Numbered from the stretch's first letter, positions 36,426-45,525 are shown. The stretch: DNA of 64,000 bases from Erwinia piriflorinigrans CFBP 5888 (GCF_001050515.1 NZ_CAHS01000021.1:1-64000), one strand, 5' to 3'. Numbers and translations are program-made. Notes: generated by a model from the sequence alone, not told the origin.

Positions 36426-37631
36426 TCAAGGCTGACCCGAAATCTTGATGCCGCGCGTTTCACGGCCGACGGCGACAATCAGGCAGATAAGCACCGCCAC
36501 CGCTCCCGCAACGATGGCCATCGCCAGGCCGTAGTTATTACCGTGCGCTTCCGCAATGCCGGATTGCAGAGTGGCATTCACCGAAGCAATCAGGTTGCCC
36601 AGCTGGTAGACAAAACCCGGCAGCACCGCACGCGCATTCGCTGGCACCAGTTCGCTCAGGTAGGTCGGCACCACGCCCCACGCGCCCTGCACCATAAACT
36701 GCATTAGAAATGCGCCGATACCGATGGCCCAGGAACCGCTGGAGAAGGCCCATAACGGCAAGACCGGCAGTGCCAGTATGGCGGCGATCATGATGGCTTT
36801 TTTACGGCCAATCTTCTCTGACAGCACGCCAAAGAAAACCCCGCCCAGCATCGCCGCAATGTTGTAGCAAATAGCAATGATGCTGATGATGTGCGGCTCC
36901 AGCCCGTGCTGCACTTTAAGGAAGGTCGGGTAGAGATCCTGCGTACCGTGGCTGAAAAAGTTGAAGCAGGCCATCAACAGCACCAGATAAGCACACAGCT
37001 TCCAGTGGCTTTTTATCACCGGCAACAGCGCCACGCTCTCTTTGCGTTGGCGCGCCGCCAGCCATACCGGTGATTCCGGCACTTTAAACCAGATAAACGG
37101 CAGCAGCAGGATCGGCAGTGCGCCAATGAGAAACATCCCACGCCAGCCCACCAGCGAATAGCACACCCCAAACACCACTGAAGCCAGCAGATAACCGCAG
37201 GGATAGCCCGCCTGAAAGACTCCTGACATTAATCCCCTTGAACGATCGGGAATGGTTTCCATCGCCAGCGACGAGGCCACACCCCATACGCCGCCCATCG
37301 CCACTCCATACACCACGCGGAAAAACAGGAACCATGTCAGCGTTGGTGACCAGGCGGACAGCAGCTCAAATAGGGTGAAAGTGATGATATTGACCATCAG
37401 GATCGGCCTGCGCCCATACTTTTCCGCCAGGCGGCCAAACAGCAGCGCGCCGACAGGCCGTACCGCCAGCGTCAGCATGATCGCCAGTGAGACATCGGAA
37501 ATAGGGGTGCTGAAATTAGCGGCGATATCGCTAAGTACAAAAACCAGAAGAAAGAAGTCAAATGCGTCCAGCGTCCAGCTGGCAAAGCTGGCAAACGCCA
37601 CATTGCGCTGGGTGGAAGTCCAGTTGGTCAT
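36426..37631 (-). CDS. MFS permease, sialate/carboxylate (SHS) type
   Basis: 401 residues from the ATG at 37631 (MTNWTSTQRNVAFASFASWT); a frame open to 37832 adds a non-family extension. Twelve membrane helices with the MFS signatures GRLAEKYGRRPILM after helix 2 and GVLSEKIGRKKAI after helix 8; DAFDFFLL in helix 1 is typical of the sialate:H+ and AAHS carboxylate permeases. The substrate is likely an organic acid, taken up with protons. Single gene with no catabolic neighbour to name the substrate. Confidence 0.8.
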   Translation of the reverse strand: MTNWTSTQRNVAFASFASWTLDAFDFFLLVFVLSDIAANFSTPISDVSLAIMLTLAVRPVGALLFGRLAEKYGRRPILMVNIITFTLFELLSAWSPTLTWFLFFRVVYGVAMGGVWGVASSLAMETIPDRSRGLMSGVFQAGYPCGYLLASVVFGVCYSLVGWRGMFLIGALPILLLPFIWFKVPESPVWLAARQRKESVALLPVIKSHWKLCAYLVLLMACFNFFSHGTQDLYPTFLKVQHGLEPHIISIIAICYNIAAMLGGVFFGVLSEKIGRKKAIMIAAILALPVLPLWAFSSGSWAIGIGAFLMQFMVQGAWGVVPTYLSELVPANARAVLPGFVYQLGNLIASVNATLQSGIAEAHGNNYGLAMAIVAGAVAVLICLIVAVGRETRGIKISGQP

Positions 37632-37928
37632 TAGGCTGCGTCCTGTCTGAGTGCGGAATGAAATGTTAATGATTTGTTTATAACATGTCAGCACTGACTC
37701 ACTCCCGGCGCTTATGTCAGTCTTTGCGTCAGCATGTAAATATAAGCGATATTGTGTTACCAGAAGAATCATTAGCCCGGTAACACTATTTCTGTCAGAT
37801 GCATCACACTCTGGCAGACCGCTTAACCACAATAAAACCAGGTGGCACGATTACTTTGCACCTCACGCGGTAAATTCCAGTACAATCTGACAGATTATTC
37901 CTGGTACTGAAAAAGGATCTCCTCAATC

Positions 37929-38345
37929 CTGCACTCCGCCATTCATCGTCGTTTTGCCGCATGCTCTGCCCTGCTGGCCGTACTGCTGCTGTTTATTGCT
38001 CCGGTGATTTCAAAATCACTGGCGCAACACCATGGCGGCAGTGGCGTGATGATGCATCAGGGGATGGAGATGGAGATGACGGCGGATAATACACCGCTGG
38101 TCGAGGCAGACTTTGCCGTCAGCAGCACAAAACACGCTCCAGTGCCGATCATGGATGACAGTGCCTGTGGCTACTGCGTGCTGCTGGTGCACCTGCCCCT
38201 TGATCTGTTTCCATCGCCGCTGCTGTGGTCATCTTTGCAGGCGGCAGCCGTACCGGACGTGCCGCTGTGCCAGGCCCCGATCGCCCTTTTGACGCCACGT
38301 TTCTTTCATCCGCGCGCCCCACCCCGCTGCCATCCGATACCTTAA
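37929..38345 (+). CDS. Small exported protein, DUF2946-like, without a standard start codon
   Basis: About 138 residues if read from CTG at 37929, 113 if read from GTG at 38004. The longer form includes a full signal peptide (HRRFAACSALLAVLLLFIAP) behind an AAGGA site, while GTG lies inside the hydrophobic stretch and has no ribosome site. Features: HHGG and MMHQGMEMEM (metal-ligand-like His/Met) and the CGYC pair, typical of DUF2946 proteins next to copper or iron membrane proteins. It precedes the PepSY gene by 75 bases and is likely co-transcribed. Confidence 0.6.
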   Translation: MHSAIHRRFAACSALLAVLLLFIAPVISKSLAQHHGGSGVMMHQGMEMEMTADNTPLVEADFAVSSTKHAPVPIMDDSACGYCVLLVHLPLDLFPSPLLWSSLQAAAVPDVPLCQAPIALLTPRFFHPRAPPRCHPIP

Positions 38346-38420
38346 TCCCTTTACATATTGACCTGTGGGCAGCCCACAGAACCGTGTTTATGCCTGTTAA
38401 ACAGGCGGATGGAAGAACTC

Positions 38421-39782
38421 ATGTCACAGCAACCCTCATCCCGAAGCAGCCTGCTGTTGCTGCTTCGTCGTCTGCATTTTTACATCGGGCTGTTTATCGC
38501 CCCGTTTATCTTCATTGCCGCACTCACCGGCACCCTGTATGTCGTTACGCCTCAGTTAGAAAATGCGCTTTATCACCGGCAGCTTTTTACCTCGTCAACC
38601 GGCATTGACCAGCCGCTTTCCGCGCAGGTGGCGCGTGCCAGCGAATTTATCGGTAGCAACATGAAGATTGCCGCCGTGCGCCCCGCGCCTCATCAGGGCG
38701 ACACCACCCGCGTAATGTTTTTCCGTGAGGATCTTGGCCCCTCGGAAACTCGCGCCGTGTTTATCGATCCCAAAACCCTTGAGGTACGCGGAGAGCTAAC
38801 GGCTTACGGCACCAGCGGCATATTACCCTTTCGAACCTGGCTGGATTACCTGCACCGCAATTTGCTGCTGGGCGATGTGGGCCGCCATTACAGTGAGCTG
38901 GCAGCCAGCTGGCTGTGGGTTGCCGCACTGGGTGGTGCGTTGCTGTGGGCGAGCAGCCGCAGAGTGCGCCGGACAGCGTCAGATGAGCAGCGCCTGGGCC
39001 GATTTCGTCATTGGCACACGACTCTTGGGCTTCTGCTATTGCTCGGACTCCTGTTTTTCTCTGCAACCGGGCTGACCTGGTCACGCTGGGCCGGAGATAA
39101 CATCTCACTGATGCGCAGCCATTTTGGCTGGATGACGCCGGGGGTGAATACCTCATTGCAACCTGCACCGGCGATGGTGATGGACGAGCACGCAGAGCAC
39201 CACGGGCATAGCAGCATGATGCACGATGGTGCGGCGGTTACCCTCAATCCGCTCGAGTTCGATAGCGTATTGCGCGCAGCGCGTGGTGCTGGCATTGATG
39301 CGGCGAAGCTGGAGATGCGGCCGTCTTACCGTGCAGATAAAGCCTGGACGGTGAGCGAGACGGACCGCAGCTGGCCGACTCAGGTGGATAGCGTGGCGGT
39401 GAACCCACGCAATAATACGATTGTTGATAAGGTGGAGTTTGCTCAGTACGGCCTGCTGGCTAAGCTGACACGCTGGGGCGTCGATGCACATATGGGCGTG
39501 CTGTTTGGTGTCGCTAACCAGCTGGTGTTGGCGCTGTTTGGCCTGGGACTGTGCCTAATGATTGCCATCGGTTATCGCATGTGGTGGCTGCGACGCCCGC
39601 AGAGAGGGCGGATTTCTCCACTGGATACGCTGCTGGGCTGCTGGCAGCAGTTAGCGCCAGGCTCCCGCCTGCTGCTGCTGATATTGACGGTATTGGTCGC
39701 GGTGAGTTTACCCTTAATGGGCGTCAGTCTGCTGGTTCTGCTGGTTATCGATCGCTGGCGCTGGCAGCGGTCGATAAAGTGA
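38421..39782 (+). CDS. PepSY-domain membrane protein (PiuB-like)
   Basis: 453 residues from the ATG at 38421. Four membrane helices (LHFYIGLFIAPFIFIAALTG first) and PepSY-like periplasmic segments. Conserved helix features: LLLLRRLHFYIGL, FRTWLDYLHRNLLLG, HWHTTLG and GVDAHMGVLFG, with histidines that may bind heme or metal. A His/Met-rich loop lies near residue 250 (MDEHAEHHGHSSMMHD). Such proteins act in iron-siderophore or copper handling at the inner membrane, probably as reductases. Follows the DUF2946-like gene. Confidence 0.85.
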   Translation: MSQQPSSRSSLLLLLRRLHFYIGLFIAPFIFIAALTGTLYVVTPQLENALYHRQLFTSSTGIDQPLSAQVARASEFIGSNMKIAAVRPAPHQGDTTRVMFFREDLGPSETRAVFIDPKTLEVRGELTAYGTSGILPFRTWLDYLHRNLLLGDVGRHYSELAASWLWVAALGGALLWASSRRVRRTASDEQRLGRFRHWHTTLGLLLLLGLLFFSATGLTWSRWAGDNISLMRSHFGWMTPGVNTSLQPAPAMVMDEHAEHHGHSSMMHDGAAVTLNPLEFDSVLRAARGAGIDAAKLEMRPSYRADKAWTVSETDRSWPTQVDSVAVNPRNNTIVDKVEFAQYGLLAKLTRWGVDAHMGVLFGVANQLVLALFGLGLCLMIAIGYRMWWLRRPQRGRISPLDTLLGCWQQLAPGSRLLLLILTVLVAVSLPLMGVSLLVLLVIDRWRWQRSIK

Positions 39783-39790
39783 TCTGCAGT

Positions 39791-39814
39791 GCGGGCCGGA
39801 GATCACCGGCCCGC
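39791..39814. terminator. Strong GC hairpin between convergent genes
   Basis: GCGGGCCGG / CCGGCCCGC, nine-base perfect arms, loop AGATCA. It lies between the ends of the PepSY gene (plus) and the nucleoside hydrolase gene (minus) and so could serve both. No T run follows on the plus strand, so its efficiency is uncertain. Confidence 0.55.
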
Positions 39815-39835
39815 TCTCATGGTAACGGGGATGAC

Positions 39836-40822
39836 CTACCGCAACGGCAGGGCCAGATTGTGCTCCAGCATGGCCAGCAGCAAGGCGTTGTCCACCGTTT
39901 TAAGCACCTGCACCAGGCCGCCCTCCGGCTGGCCGATGCCGACATCAAGCCGCAGCGGTTGACGAAAACGCCATGATTTACCGCGCGTCATGCCTTCGCG
40001 CAGCTCCACATTGACAAAGTAGTCTGCCGCAGTCGCGACCTGCTGATTCAGTAACCAGGCGACGACCAACGCATCATGTATCCAGCAACCCGCCAGACGC
40101 CGGGTTTGCATGGAATAATCGATCCACGGGCGCAGCGTCTCGGTAACGAAACGCGCCAGCGGCGTATCTATTTGCTCAATGCGGTCGAGATCCTGATGAG
40201 TCATCAGCGTTTGGCTGGTGACATCCATCGGTACCAGAGTGATATTCGCGCCGCTGGTCAGTACCTTGTGTGCTGCCTCAGGGTCGATACCAAAATTGGT
40301 GTCTTTGATAAAGTCATCCAGCGCAAATACACCGCCCATAATGGCAATTTCCTGCACCGCATCGGCCATGTGCGGGTAACGTTCCAGCGCCAGGGCAACG
40401 TTAGTCAATGGGCCAATTGCCACTAAGGTTATCTCACCCGGATGGGCGCAAATAAGCTGCCCTATAGCATCGGCAGCGTCCTCTGGCGGTGGTGCCCAGG
40501 GTTGCGGCTGGCGCACTCCCTGCCACAAATGTGCCAGCTGATGACTGTGCACACGCAAATCCAGCGCGGCCCGCCACGGGGCGCTCGGTTCATTCAATGC
40601 GGTATCCGCACCTTTGACTACCGGCACCGACAGCCCTAAGCGCTCGATCAGATCTTTTGCTACGCTGTAGCCGATCTCGCTTTGGGTATTCCCCGCCACG
40701 GTGGTGATCAGCTCCAGCGAGATCTGCGGCGCGGACAGCGCCAGCGCGATAGCCAGTCCGTCGTCAACGTTGGCTCCCGCAATACCATTCCCCGGATCGC
40801 AATCAATAATTAAACGTTTCAT
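39836..40822 (-). CDS. Nucleoside hydrolase (inosine-uridine preferring family)
   Basis: 328 residues. The calcium-binding N-terminus IIDCDPGNGIAGANVDDGLA is the family signature with a short insertion before the DD pair. Also seen: ELITTVAGNTQ, MGGVFALDDFIKDTNFGIDP and the catalytic HDALVVAWLL near the C-terminus. These enzymes split N-glycosidic bonds of nucleosides to base and ribose. It lies 18 bases after the lacI-type gene on the same strand, and a transporter gene is next upstream, so the set is a nucleoside uptake and use cluster. Confidence 0.9.
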   Translation of the reverse strand: MKRLIIDCDPGNGIAGANVDDGLAIALALSAPQISLELITTVAGNTQSEIGYSVAKDLIERLGLSVPVVKGADTALNEPSAPWRAALDLRVHSHQLAHLWQGVRQPQPWAPPPEDAADAIGQLICAHPGEITLVAIGPLTNVALALERYPHMADAVQEIAIMGGVFALDDFIKDTNFGIDPEAAHKVLTSGANITLVPMDVTSQTLMTHQDLDRIEQIDTPLARFVTETLRPWIDYSMQTRRLAGCWIHDALVVAWLLNQQVATAADYFVNVELREGMTRGKSWRFRQPLRLDVGIGQPEGGLVQVLKTVDNALLLAMLEHNLALPLR

Positions 40823-41159
40823 CTGTCTTTATCTTTTTATTATCGGGCCAGCTTGCAACCGCAAGACTCGCCAATTTCAAGTTGATGTGAAAACTCACGC
40901 AGCATGATTTCTCTTTTGCCGTTCACCAGCATTTTGATGGCGGCCTTTGCCATCTCACGCACCGGCTGACGTACGGTAGTCAGTGATGGCTGGTGATAAG
41001 CAGATTGTTCGGTTCCGTTGAAGCACACCAACGCTATCTGTTCCGGAACCCGCACACCGTGCTCATACAACGCACGCGTACAGCCGATGGCCTGCGCTTC
41101 GTTGGTGGCAAACAGCGCACGCGGAAGCGTGCCGCTCTCAAGCATGCGTTTTGCCGCCT

Positions 41160-41473
41160 GGTAGCCTCCCTCCCGGGTGTAAGGCGTGGAAAACACCCAT
41201 TCCGCACGCTCATGGACGCCATATTCAGCCAGCGCTTCGCGCCACCCATGCAGCCTGTCCTGTGAATTGAGCCTTTCCAGCGGACCGCAGATGATACCGA
41301 CCTCCTGATAGCCGTGGCTTAACAGATGGGACGTCACCTGACGCGCGGCTTCACGTTCATCTACGCGCAAGACATTGACCTGCAAAGCCGGATCAACCCG
41401 ATCGAGCATCACGAACGGCGTACCGCTGGCTTGTAAAATATCAATATAAGGATGGCGGTCGACGCTGATATAG
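41160..41473. repeat. 314-bp direct repeat, copy 1 (inside lacI-type gene)
   Basis: Begins GGTAGCCTCCCTCCCGGGTG and ends GACGCTGATATAG. Identical to 41474-41787 and directly adjacent to it. The flanking bases differ, so the unit boundaries are sharp. Confidence 0.95.
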
Positions 41474-41787
41474 GGTAGCCTCCCTCCCGGGTGTAAGGCG
41501 TGGAAAACACCCATTCCGCACGCTCATGGACGCCATATTCAGCCAGCGCTTCGCGCCACCCATGCAGCCTGTCCTGTGAATTGAGCCTTTCCAGCGGACC
41601 GCAGATGATACCGACCTCCTGATAGCCGTGGCTTAACAGATGGGACGTCACCTGACGCGCGGCTTCACGTTCATCTACGCGCAAGACATTGACCTGCAAA
41701 GCCGGATCAACCCGATCGAGCATCACGAACGGCGTACCGCTGGCTTGTAAAATATCAATATAAGGATGGCGGTCGACGCTGATATAG
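41474..41787. repeat. 314-bp direct repeat, copy 2 (inside lacI-type gene)
   Basis: Exact second copy of 41160-41473. The absence of any mismatch implies a very recent event, or an assembly artefact. RecA-dependent loss of one copy would restore the gene. Confidence 0.95.
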
Positions 41788-42200
41788 ATCAGCCCGTTAA
41801 TCTGCTGGCTCAAAAGATTATTGATCAGTTGCAGCTCGCGTTGACGGTCGTCGCCAGCATCACCTAACAACATAGCCATATCGTTGGCCAGCGCTTCCTG
41901 TTGCAGTTCATGGGCAAGGGAAGCAATAAACGCATTAGCGATGTTTGGCACCACCAGTCCGTATGTTTTGGTGGTTCCCGAAGCTAGCGCACGCGCTACG
42001 TTGTTTGGGCGGTAGCCGGTTTTCTTAATGGCAGCCAGTACCCTTTCGCGCGTTGCCGGAGCGACCGGGCGTGGGCCGTTATTCACTACGTAACTGACCA
42101 CCGCCACCGATGTTCCCGCTTCCTTCGCCACATCAGCTCGGGTGGCGTGCTGCTTAATCTGTTTCGCCAATACTGATCTCCCTTAAATATCAAAACAATA

Positions 42201-42223
42201 AAGGCCAGAGAAAGTCTCTGGCC
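42201..42223 (-). terminator. Terminator after the MHS transporter gene
   Basis: GGCCAGAGA / TCTCTGGCC with a three-base loop, followed on the minus strand by TTTATTGTTTTG. It ends the transporter transcript before the lacI-type gene. Confidence 0.8.
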
Positions 42224-42251
42224 CCAATATCCCTGGCGTGTTAATCCGAGG

Positions 42252-43646
42252 TTATATTGCATCTTCCTCGGCGTTAAGATCGCGCCCGCGCGTTTCCGGC
42301 GCCACGAAAGTGGTCAGGAAACCTATCGCCGCCATCACCGCGAAATAGGTGGCAATCGGCCACCAGTGTCCGGTCCACGAGAGAAGCGCTGCTGCCACCA
42401 TCGGTGCCGTGCCGCCGGAAAGAATCGATCCCAGCTCTTTGGCGGTGGCCATTTTCGTATAGCGATGCTGCACGCCGAACATCTCTACGCCCCACGCCGC
42501 CTGCACACCAAAAATCCCCAAAGACGCCAGCCCCATCCCCGTCACGATAGTGGCGATAACAATGGCAGGTTCACGCGAATCGAGCAGCATAAAGGCAGGG
42601 AAAGCATAGATGATCAGCAGCAGACAGAACCAGCGGTAGGTAATGCGACGACCGAAACGGTCCGAAAGCCAGCCGGCCAGCGGGATGATCAGGAATCCCA
42701 GCAGGGAGGCAATCATGACCGCACTGGTTGCGACCGACTTGTCCACCGCCAATATTTTGACCACGTAGCCGACAATAAACCCCTGAGCGAGATAAGACGG
42801 GCCATTCTCTCCAATACGCAGACCAACCATCGTCAGAAAAGCCCGGCTGCGACGCCAAAAACCACGCGTGTCCTGTACCGGAGGCAGGGCAATCCGCGCC
42901 CGTGCACGCTGCGCTTCCAGTTCGGCTTTTTTGCGTTCGAATACCGGGGTTTCCTTCAGGTTACGGCGGATCCACAACGCAACCAGCGCAATCAGGGAGC
43001 TACACAGGAATGGAATACGCCATCCCCATTCCAACAGGGACTGCTGATCCATCTGCACCACCGCCAGCCACACCAGAGAAGCCAACAGCGTGCCGCTGTT
43101 AGAGCCCAGGGCAATGATCGAGGAAACAAGGCCACGTCGCTGTGTCGGAGCATATTCACCCAGTGTCACCGTCCCTCCGGAGAGTTCCGCTCCGGCACCA
43201 AAGCCTTGAGTGAAACGCAACAGGACTAAACAGGCGGGTGCCCACAGGCCAATGGAAGCGTAGCTGGGGATAAGACCGATAAGGGTGGTTGAGGCGCCCA
43301 TCAGGATAATGGTAGAGACCATCACCACTTTGCGCCCCTTGCGATCGCCTAGCCAGCCAAAGAACAAAGCGCCGATCGGCCGGGCAACAAAACCTACTGA
43401 AAAGGTAGCAAAAGTGGAAAGCAGTGCCATAGCAGGTGTCGAGGCGGGGAAGAAGACATCGCCAAAAATAATACCGGCGGCCAGCCCATATAGCGCAAAA
43501 TCGGCATATTCCATCGCGGTGCCAAGCCAGCATGAGAAGGTGGCACGCCAGAAATCTTTACGTCCTTCGCGAGTTTTTAGATGTTCATCCGCCGCAGAAT
43601 CGGCTGGTGCTGCACTATCCTGAGCAGCATATTGAGGTGTAGACAT
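42252..43646 (-). CDS. MFS transporter of the metabolite:H+ symporter (MHS) type
   Basis: 464 residues from the ATG at 43646 (AGGGAA ribosome site). Twelve helices with MHS signatures: WRATFSCWLGTAMEYADFAL, GWLGDRKGRKVVM after helix 2, RFTQGFGAGAELSGG and WLSDRFGRRI. MHS members carry shikimate, proline, alpha-ketoglutarate and similar compounds with protons. The neighbouring nucleoside hydrolase suggests a nucleoside, base or ribose-derived substrate. A LacI-type operator lies about 260 bases upstream. Confidence 0.85.
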   Translation of the reverse strand: MSTPQYAAQDSAAPADSAADEHLKTREGRKDFWRATFSCWLGTAMEYADFALYGLAAGIIFGDVFFPASTPAMALLSTFATFSVGFVARPIGALFFGWLGDRKGRKVVMVSTIILMGASTTLIGLIPSYASIGLWAPACLVLLRFTQGFGAGAELSGGTVTLGEYAPTQRRGLVSSIIALGSNSGTLLASLVWLAVVQMDQQSLLEWGWRIPFLCSSLIALVALWIRRNLKETPVFERKKAELEAQRARARIALPPVQDTRGFWRRSRAFLTMVGLRIGENGPSYLAQGFIVGYVVKILAVDKSVATSAVMIASLLGFLIIPLAGWLSDRFGRRITYRWFCLLLIIYAFPAFMLLDSREPAIVIATIVTGMGLASLGIFGVQAAWGVEMFGVQHRYTKMATAKELGSILSGGTAPMVAAALLSWTGHWWPIATYFAVMAAIGFLTTFVAPETRGRDLNAEEDAI

Positions 43647-44213
43647 GAGAAATTCCCTGAGATAAGGAGCACTGTTGGGCACCTTCCCTGGCACACACTC
43701 CTCCGCAGAGGAAAACTCACCAGTGACGATGCGCTGTTAAAAAGCTATGACTAAGGATCGTTATAAAGTTCCCTGGTGTTGGAACGCTATATTTGCTTCA
43801 CGCCGACGGTCTAAAATGACCAGCCGCAAAAGTAACGTAAAGCAAATTTGATCTTGTGGTAGCTGACAACTATCAAGCACCGTGAATTTTCACTACAGGC
43901 TTATTGTATCTACGCGTGTAGATAAATCAAGGTACCTTACCAATTAAAGAAGCACTTTTTTGAAATGAAAATCAAAAAAATAAATAAAAACCAGTTAAAA
44001 CAGAATATTATATCGAATGCAAAAATGAAAATATTTCTTCCATCCGAAAATTAGGCGGATAAACAAAGAAAATTCTTACATGTTGCATCCTTGCATTGCC
44101 AATATAACATCGCGTTATGACAAAATGATGACAGAGTGAAGAATGGCAGGCTTATTGGCGCGCATAGCCGCCGCTAAGATAAAAAATAAACCTCAATAAT
44201 CAGGCGGATAAAT
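43647..44213. promoter_or_regulatory. Divergent control region between transporter and phosphatase genes
   Basis: 567 bases without a gene, AT-rich in the right half. It holds the LacI-type operator at 43907-43924, a second imperfect repeat GTTCC-N8-GGAAC at 43768-43785 and presumably both divergent promoters. No clear -35/-10 pair could be fixed. Confidence 0.5.
43907..43924. promoter_or_regulatory. Putative LacI-family operator
   Basis: TATCTACGCGTGTAGATA is palindromic at 16 of 18 positions with a central CG, the form typical of LacI/GalR operators. It lies upstream of the transporter gene whose downstream neighbour is the lacI-type gene, so it is the natural target of that repressor. Confidence 0.6.
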
Positions 44214-44792
44214 ATGAGCATCACATTAATGCGCCACGGAAAACCCCATCAACCGCCGTCCGGTCGCCGCTCTGCACAGGCAATGATGCAATGGTGCGAT
44301 GCCTACGATCTGGCTGAAATTTGCGATCGGCCTCCGGACAGGAGTCTGCGCCTTGCAGGAGAGGCGGATATTATCGTTACCAGTCCGCTGCCGCGTGCAC
44401 GCTCTTCCCTCGACAAGCTCGGCAAGACGGCAAACATGATTGACGGGCTTTACAGCGAGGTGGCGCTTCCGGCGATACCACTGGCATTTCCCACTCTGCC
44501 ACCGTTTATATGGCTGCCGCTGCTGCGCGTCATGTGGCTGTTGGGCTACAGCGGAAAGGTGGAATCTTACGCGCAGGCTAAACAGCGCGCGGTACAGGCG
44601 GCAGAGCAGCTGACCCAGCTGGCAGAGCACGGCAATGTCTTGCTGATGGGGCATGGCATTATGAATAAACTGATTTCCCGCCAGCTAAGAAAGCTGGGCT
44701 GGCGGGGCGAAAAACATGCCAGCAGCCGTTACTGGAGCAGTGCTGTCTACCGCCAAATTCATTCGAGTGGAAGGCAGGCAGACAAAGGTTAA
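44214..44792 (+). CDS. Histidine phosphatase family protein
   Basis: 192 residues. The N-terminus SITLMRHGKP carries the RHG motif (phospho-accepting histidine), SPLPRARSSLDKLG is the second arginine region, and LLMGHGIMNKLISR holds the second catalytic histidine. A hydrophobic stretch in the middle (LPPFIWLPLLRVMWLLGYSG) is unusual and may attach it to the membrane. Substrate unknown. Single gene, last chromosomal gene before tRNA-Ile2. Confidence 0.85.
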   Translation: MSITLMRHGKPHQPPSGRRSAQAMMQWCDAYDLAEICDRPPDRSLRLAGEADIIVTSPLPRARSSLDKLGKTANMIDGLYSEVALPAIPLAFPTLPPFIWLPLLRVMWLLGYSGKVESYAQAKQRAVQAAEQLTQLAEHGNVLLMGHGIMNKLISRQLRKLGWRGEKHASSRYWSSAVYRQIHSSGRQADKG

Positions 44793-44957
44793 TCCGTCGC
44801 ATTTAATCATCCAGAGCATTGTCCCGGACGCTGAAGGTAGGTGTGAATGGGGACTTGCCAGATAAAGTTTAAGATTCAACTGCTTCCCTGCCAGGTGGCT
44901 TTGCCTGAAAATGCATCAAACAGATGTTAAATGCTGGATCGTACCGCGCAGTTACAT

Positions 44958-44963
44958 TATAAT
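44958..44963 (+). promoter_or_regulatory. -10 element of the tRNA-Ile2 promoter
   Basis: TATAAT followed by a GC-rich TCCGCGCCTC discriminator, directly upstream of the tRNA. A -35 at the right distance is poor (TGGATC-like). Confidence 0.55.
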
Positions 44964-44974
44964 TCCGCGCCTCA

Positions 44975-45051
44975 GGCCCCTTAGCTCAGTTGGTTAGAGC
45001 ACGCGACTCATAATCGCTTGGTCGCTGGTTCAAGTCCAGCAGGGGCCACCA
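44975..45051 (+). tRNA. ileX: tRNA-Ile2(CAU), lysidine type
   Basis: 77 nt with encoded CCA. The acceptor stem GGCCCCT/AGGGGCC, anticodon loop CTCATAA (CAT) and T arm TGGTTCAAGTCCAGC match the minor isoleucine tRNA ileX/ileY of E. coli, whose C34 is changed to lysidine by TilS to read AUA. The CAU anticodon alone could be taken for Met, but the body sequence is that of Ile2. A tRNA 3' end is a common integration site and the foreign region starts right here. Confidence 0.9.
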
Positions 45052-45078
45052 GAATTTACCTGTTAAATCAGGGCATTA

Positions 45079-45106
45079 AGCCACTCTTAACCGAGTGGCT
45101 TTTTTG
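45079..45106 (+). terminator. Terminator after tRNA-Ile2
   Basis: AGCCACTC / GAGTGGCT, loop TTAACC, then TTTTTTG. It ends tRNA transcription 28 bases after the CCA. Confidence 0.85.
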
Positions 45107-45366
45107 TTTCTATCGATCGGTGTCGCAAGGAGTTTAGAGTCTACTTCTTCATAAGATGTCTTGTGGGTTTTGCGTGGGTCAGAAAATCTTCATTAAAATT
45201 GATCTGCCTGTCATGGACTGAACGGTAAGCGTCCATTTTTTTGCTATCGAGCTAACTGGACTGACCCCACAGCCGTAGGCATTCACCGGGCTATCTCAAT
45301 TGATAGCAGCCTTGCGGGCTCTCCTTATCCACACTAAAATCAGTGCAACAAAACGAGGTTATCAAC
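45107..45366. other. Junction region at the left end of the island
   Basis: No gene. GTGGGTCAG near 45174 and CTGACCCCAC near 45260 are nearly inverted repeats about 80 bases apart and may be the terminal repeats of a deleted insertion sequence. No copy of the tRNA-Ile2 3' end was found elsewhere in the window. Confidence 0.35.
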
Positions 45367-45525
45367 ATGACAAAAAAAACAGCACATACTCAGATTACCA
45401 GAACTCAAATCTACCGCGCCGTTGCTAGCTCAACCGCGATAGAAACCGGTGTTTCTGTGCAGAAAATTGAGCAGCAACTCAAGCAAAATCAGGCACAGGC
45501 GAAAGCCGTCGGCCTCGCCCGCTAA
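45367..45525 (+). CDS. 52-residue protein, possible VbhA-like Fic antitoxin
   Basis: Starts at 45367 behind GAGG (MTKKTAHTQITRTQIYRAVA). The helix RAVASSTAIETGVSVQKIEQ contains S-x-x-x-E, close to the inhibitory (S/T)xxxE(G/N) motif of class I Fic antitoxins but with T in place of G/N. Its stop codon overlaps that of the convergent Fic fragment. The link is suggestive only: in known pairs the antitoxin gene lies upstream of fic on the same strand. Confidence 0.45.
   Translation: MTKKTAHTQITRTQIYRAVASSTAIETGVSVQKIEQQLKQNQAQAKAVGLAR

Larger units (their letters stand above)
40840..42170 (-). pseudogene. LacI-family repressor broken by a 314-bp tandem duplication
   Basis: The N-terminal part has the LacI helix-turn-helix (TRADVAKEAGTSVAVVSYVV and YRPNNVARALASG), and the C-terminal part the sugar/ligand-binding fold, but they lie in different frames. 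A perfect direct repeat (41160-41473 and 41474-41787) shifts the frame because 314 is not a multiple of three. Removing one copy gives a clean 338-residue repressor. As it stands the protein would end after about 253 residues with a wrong tail. The regulator likely controls the neighbouring hydrolase and transporter. Confidence 0.9.

Noticed and set aside
44975..45051. Reading the CAU tRNA as tRNA-Met
   Set aside because: Acceptor and anticodon stems match the Ile2 (ileX) tRNA, not initiator or elongator Met.
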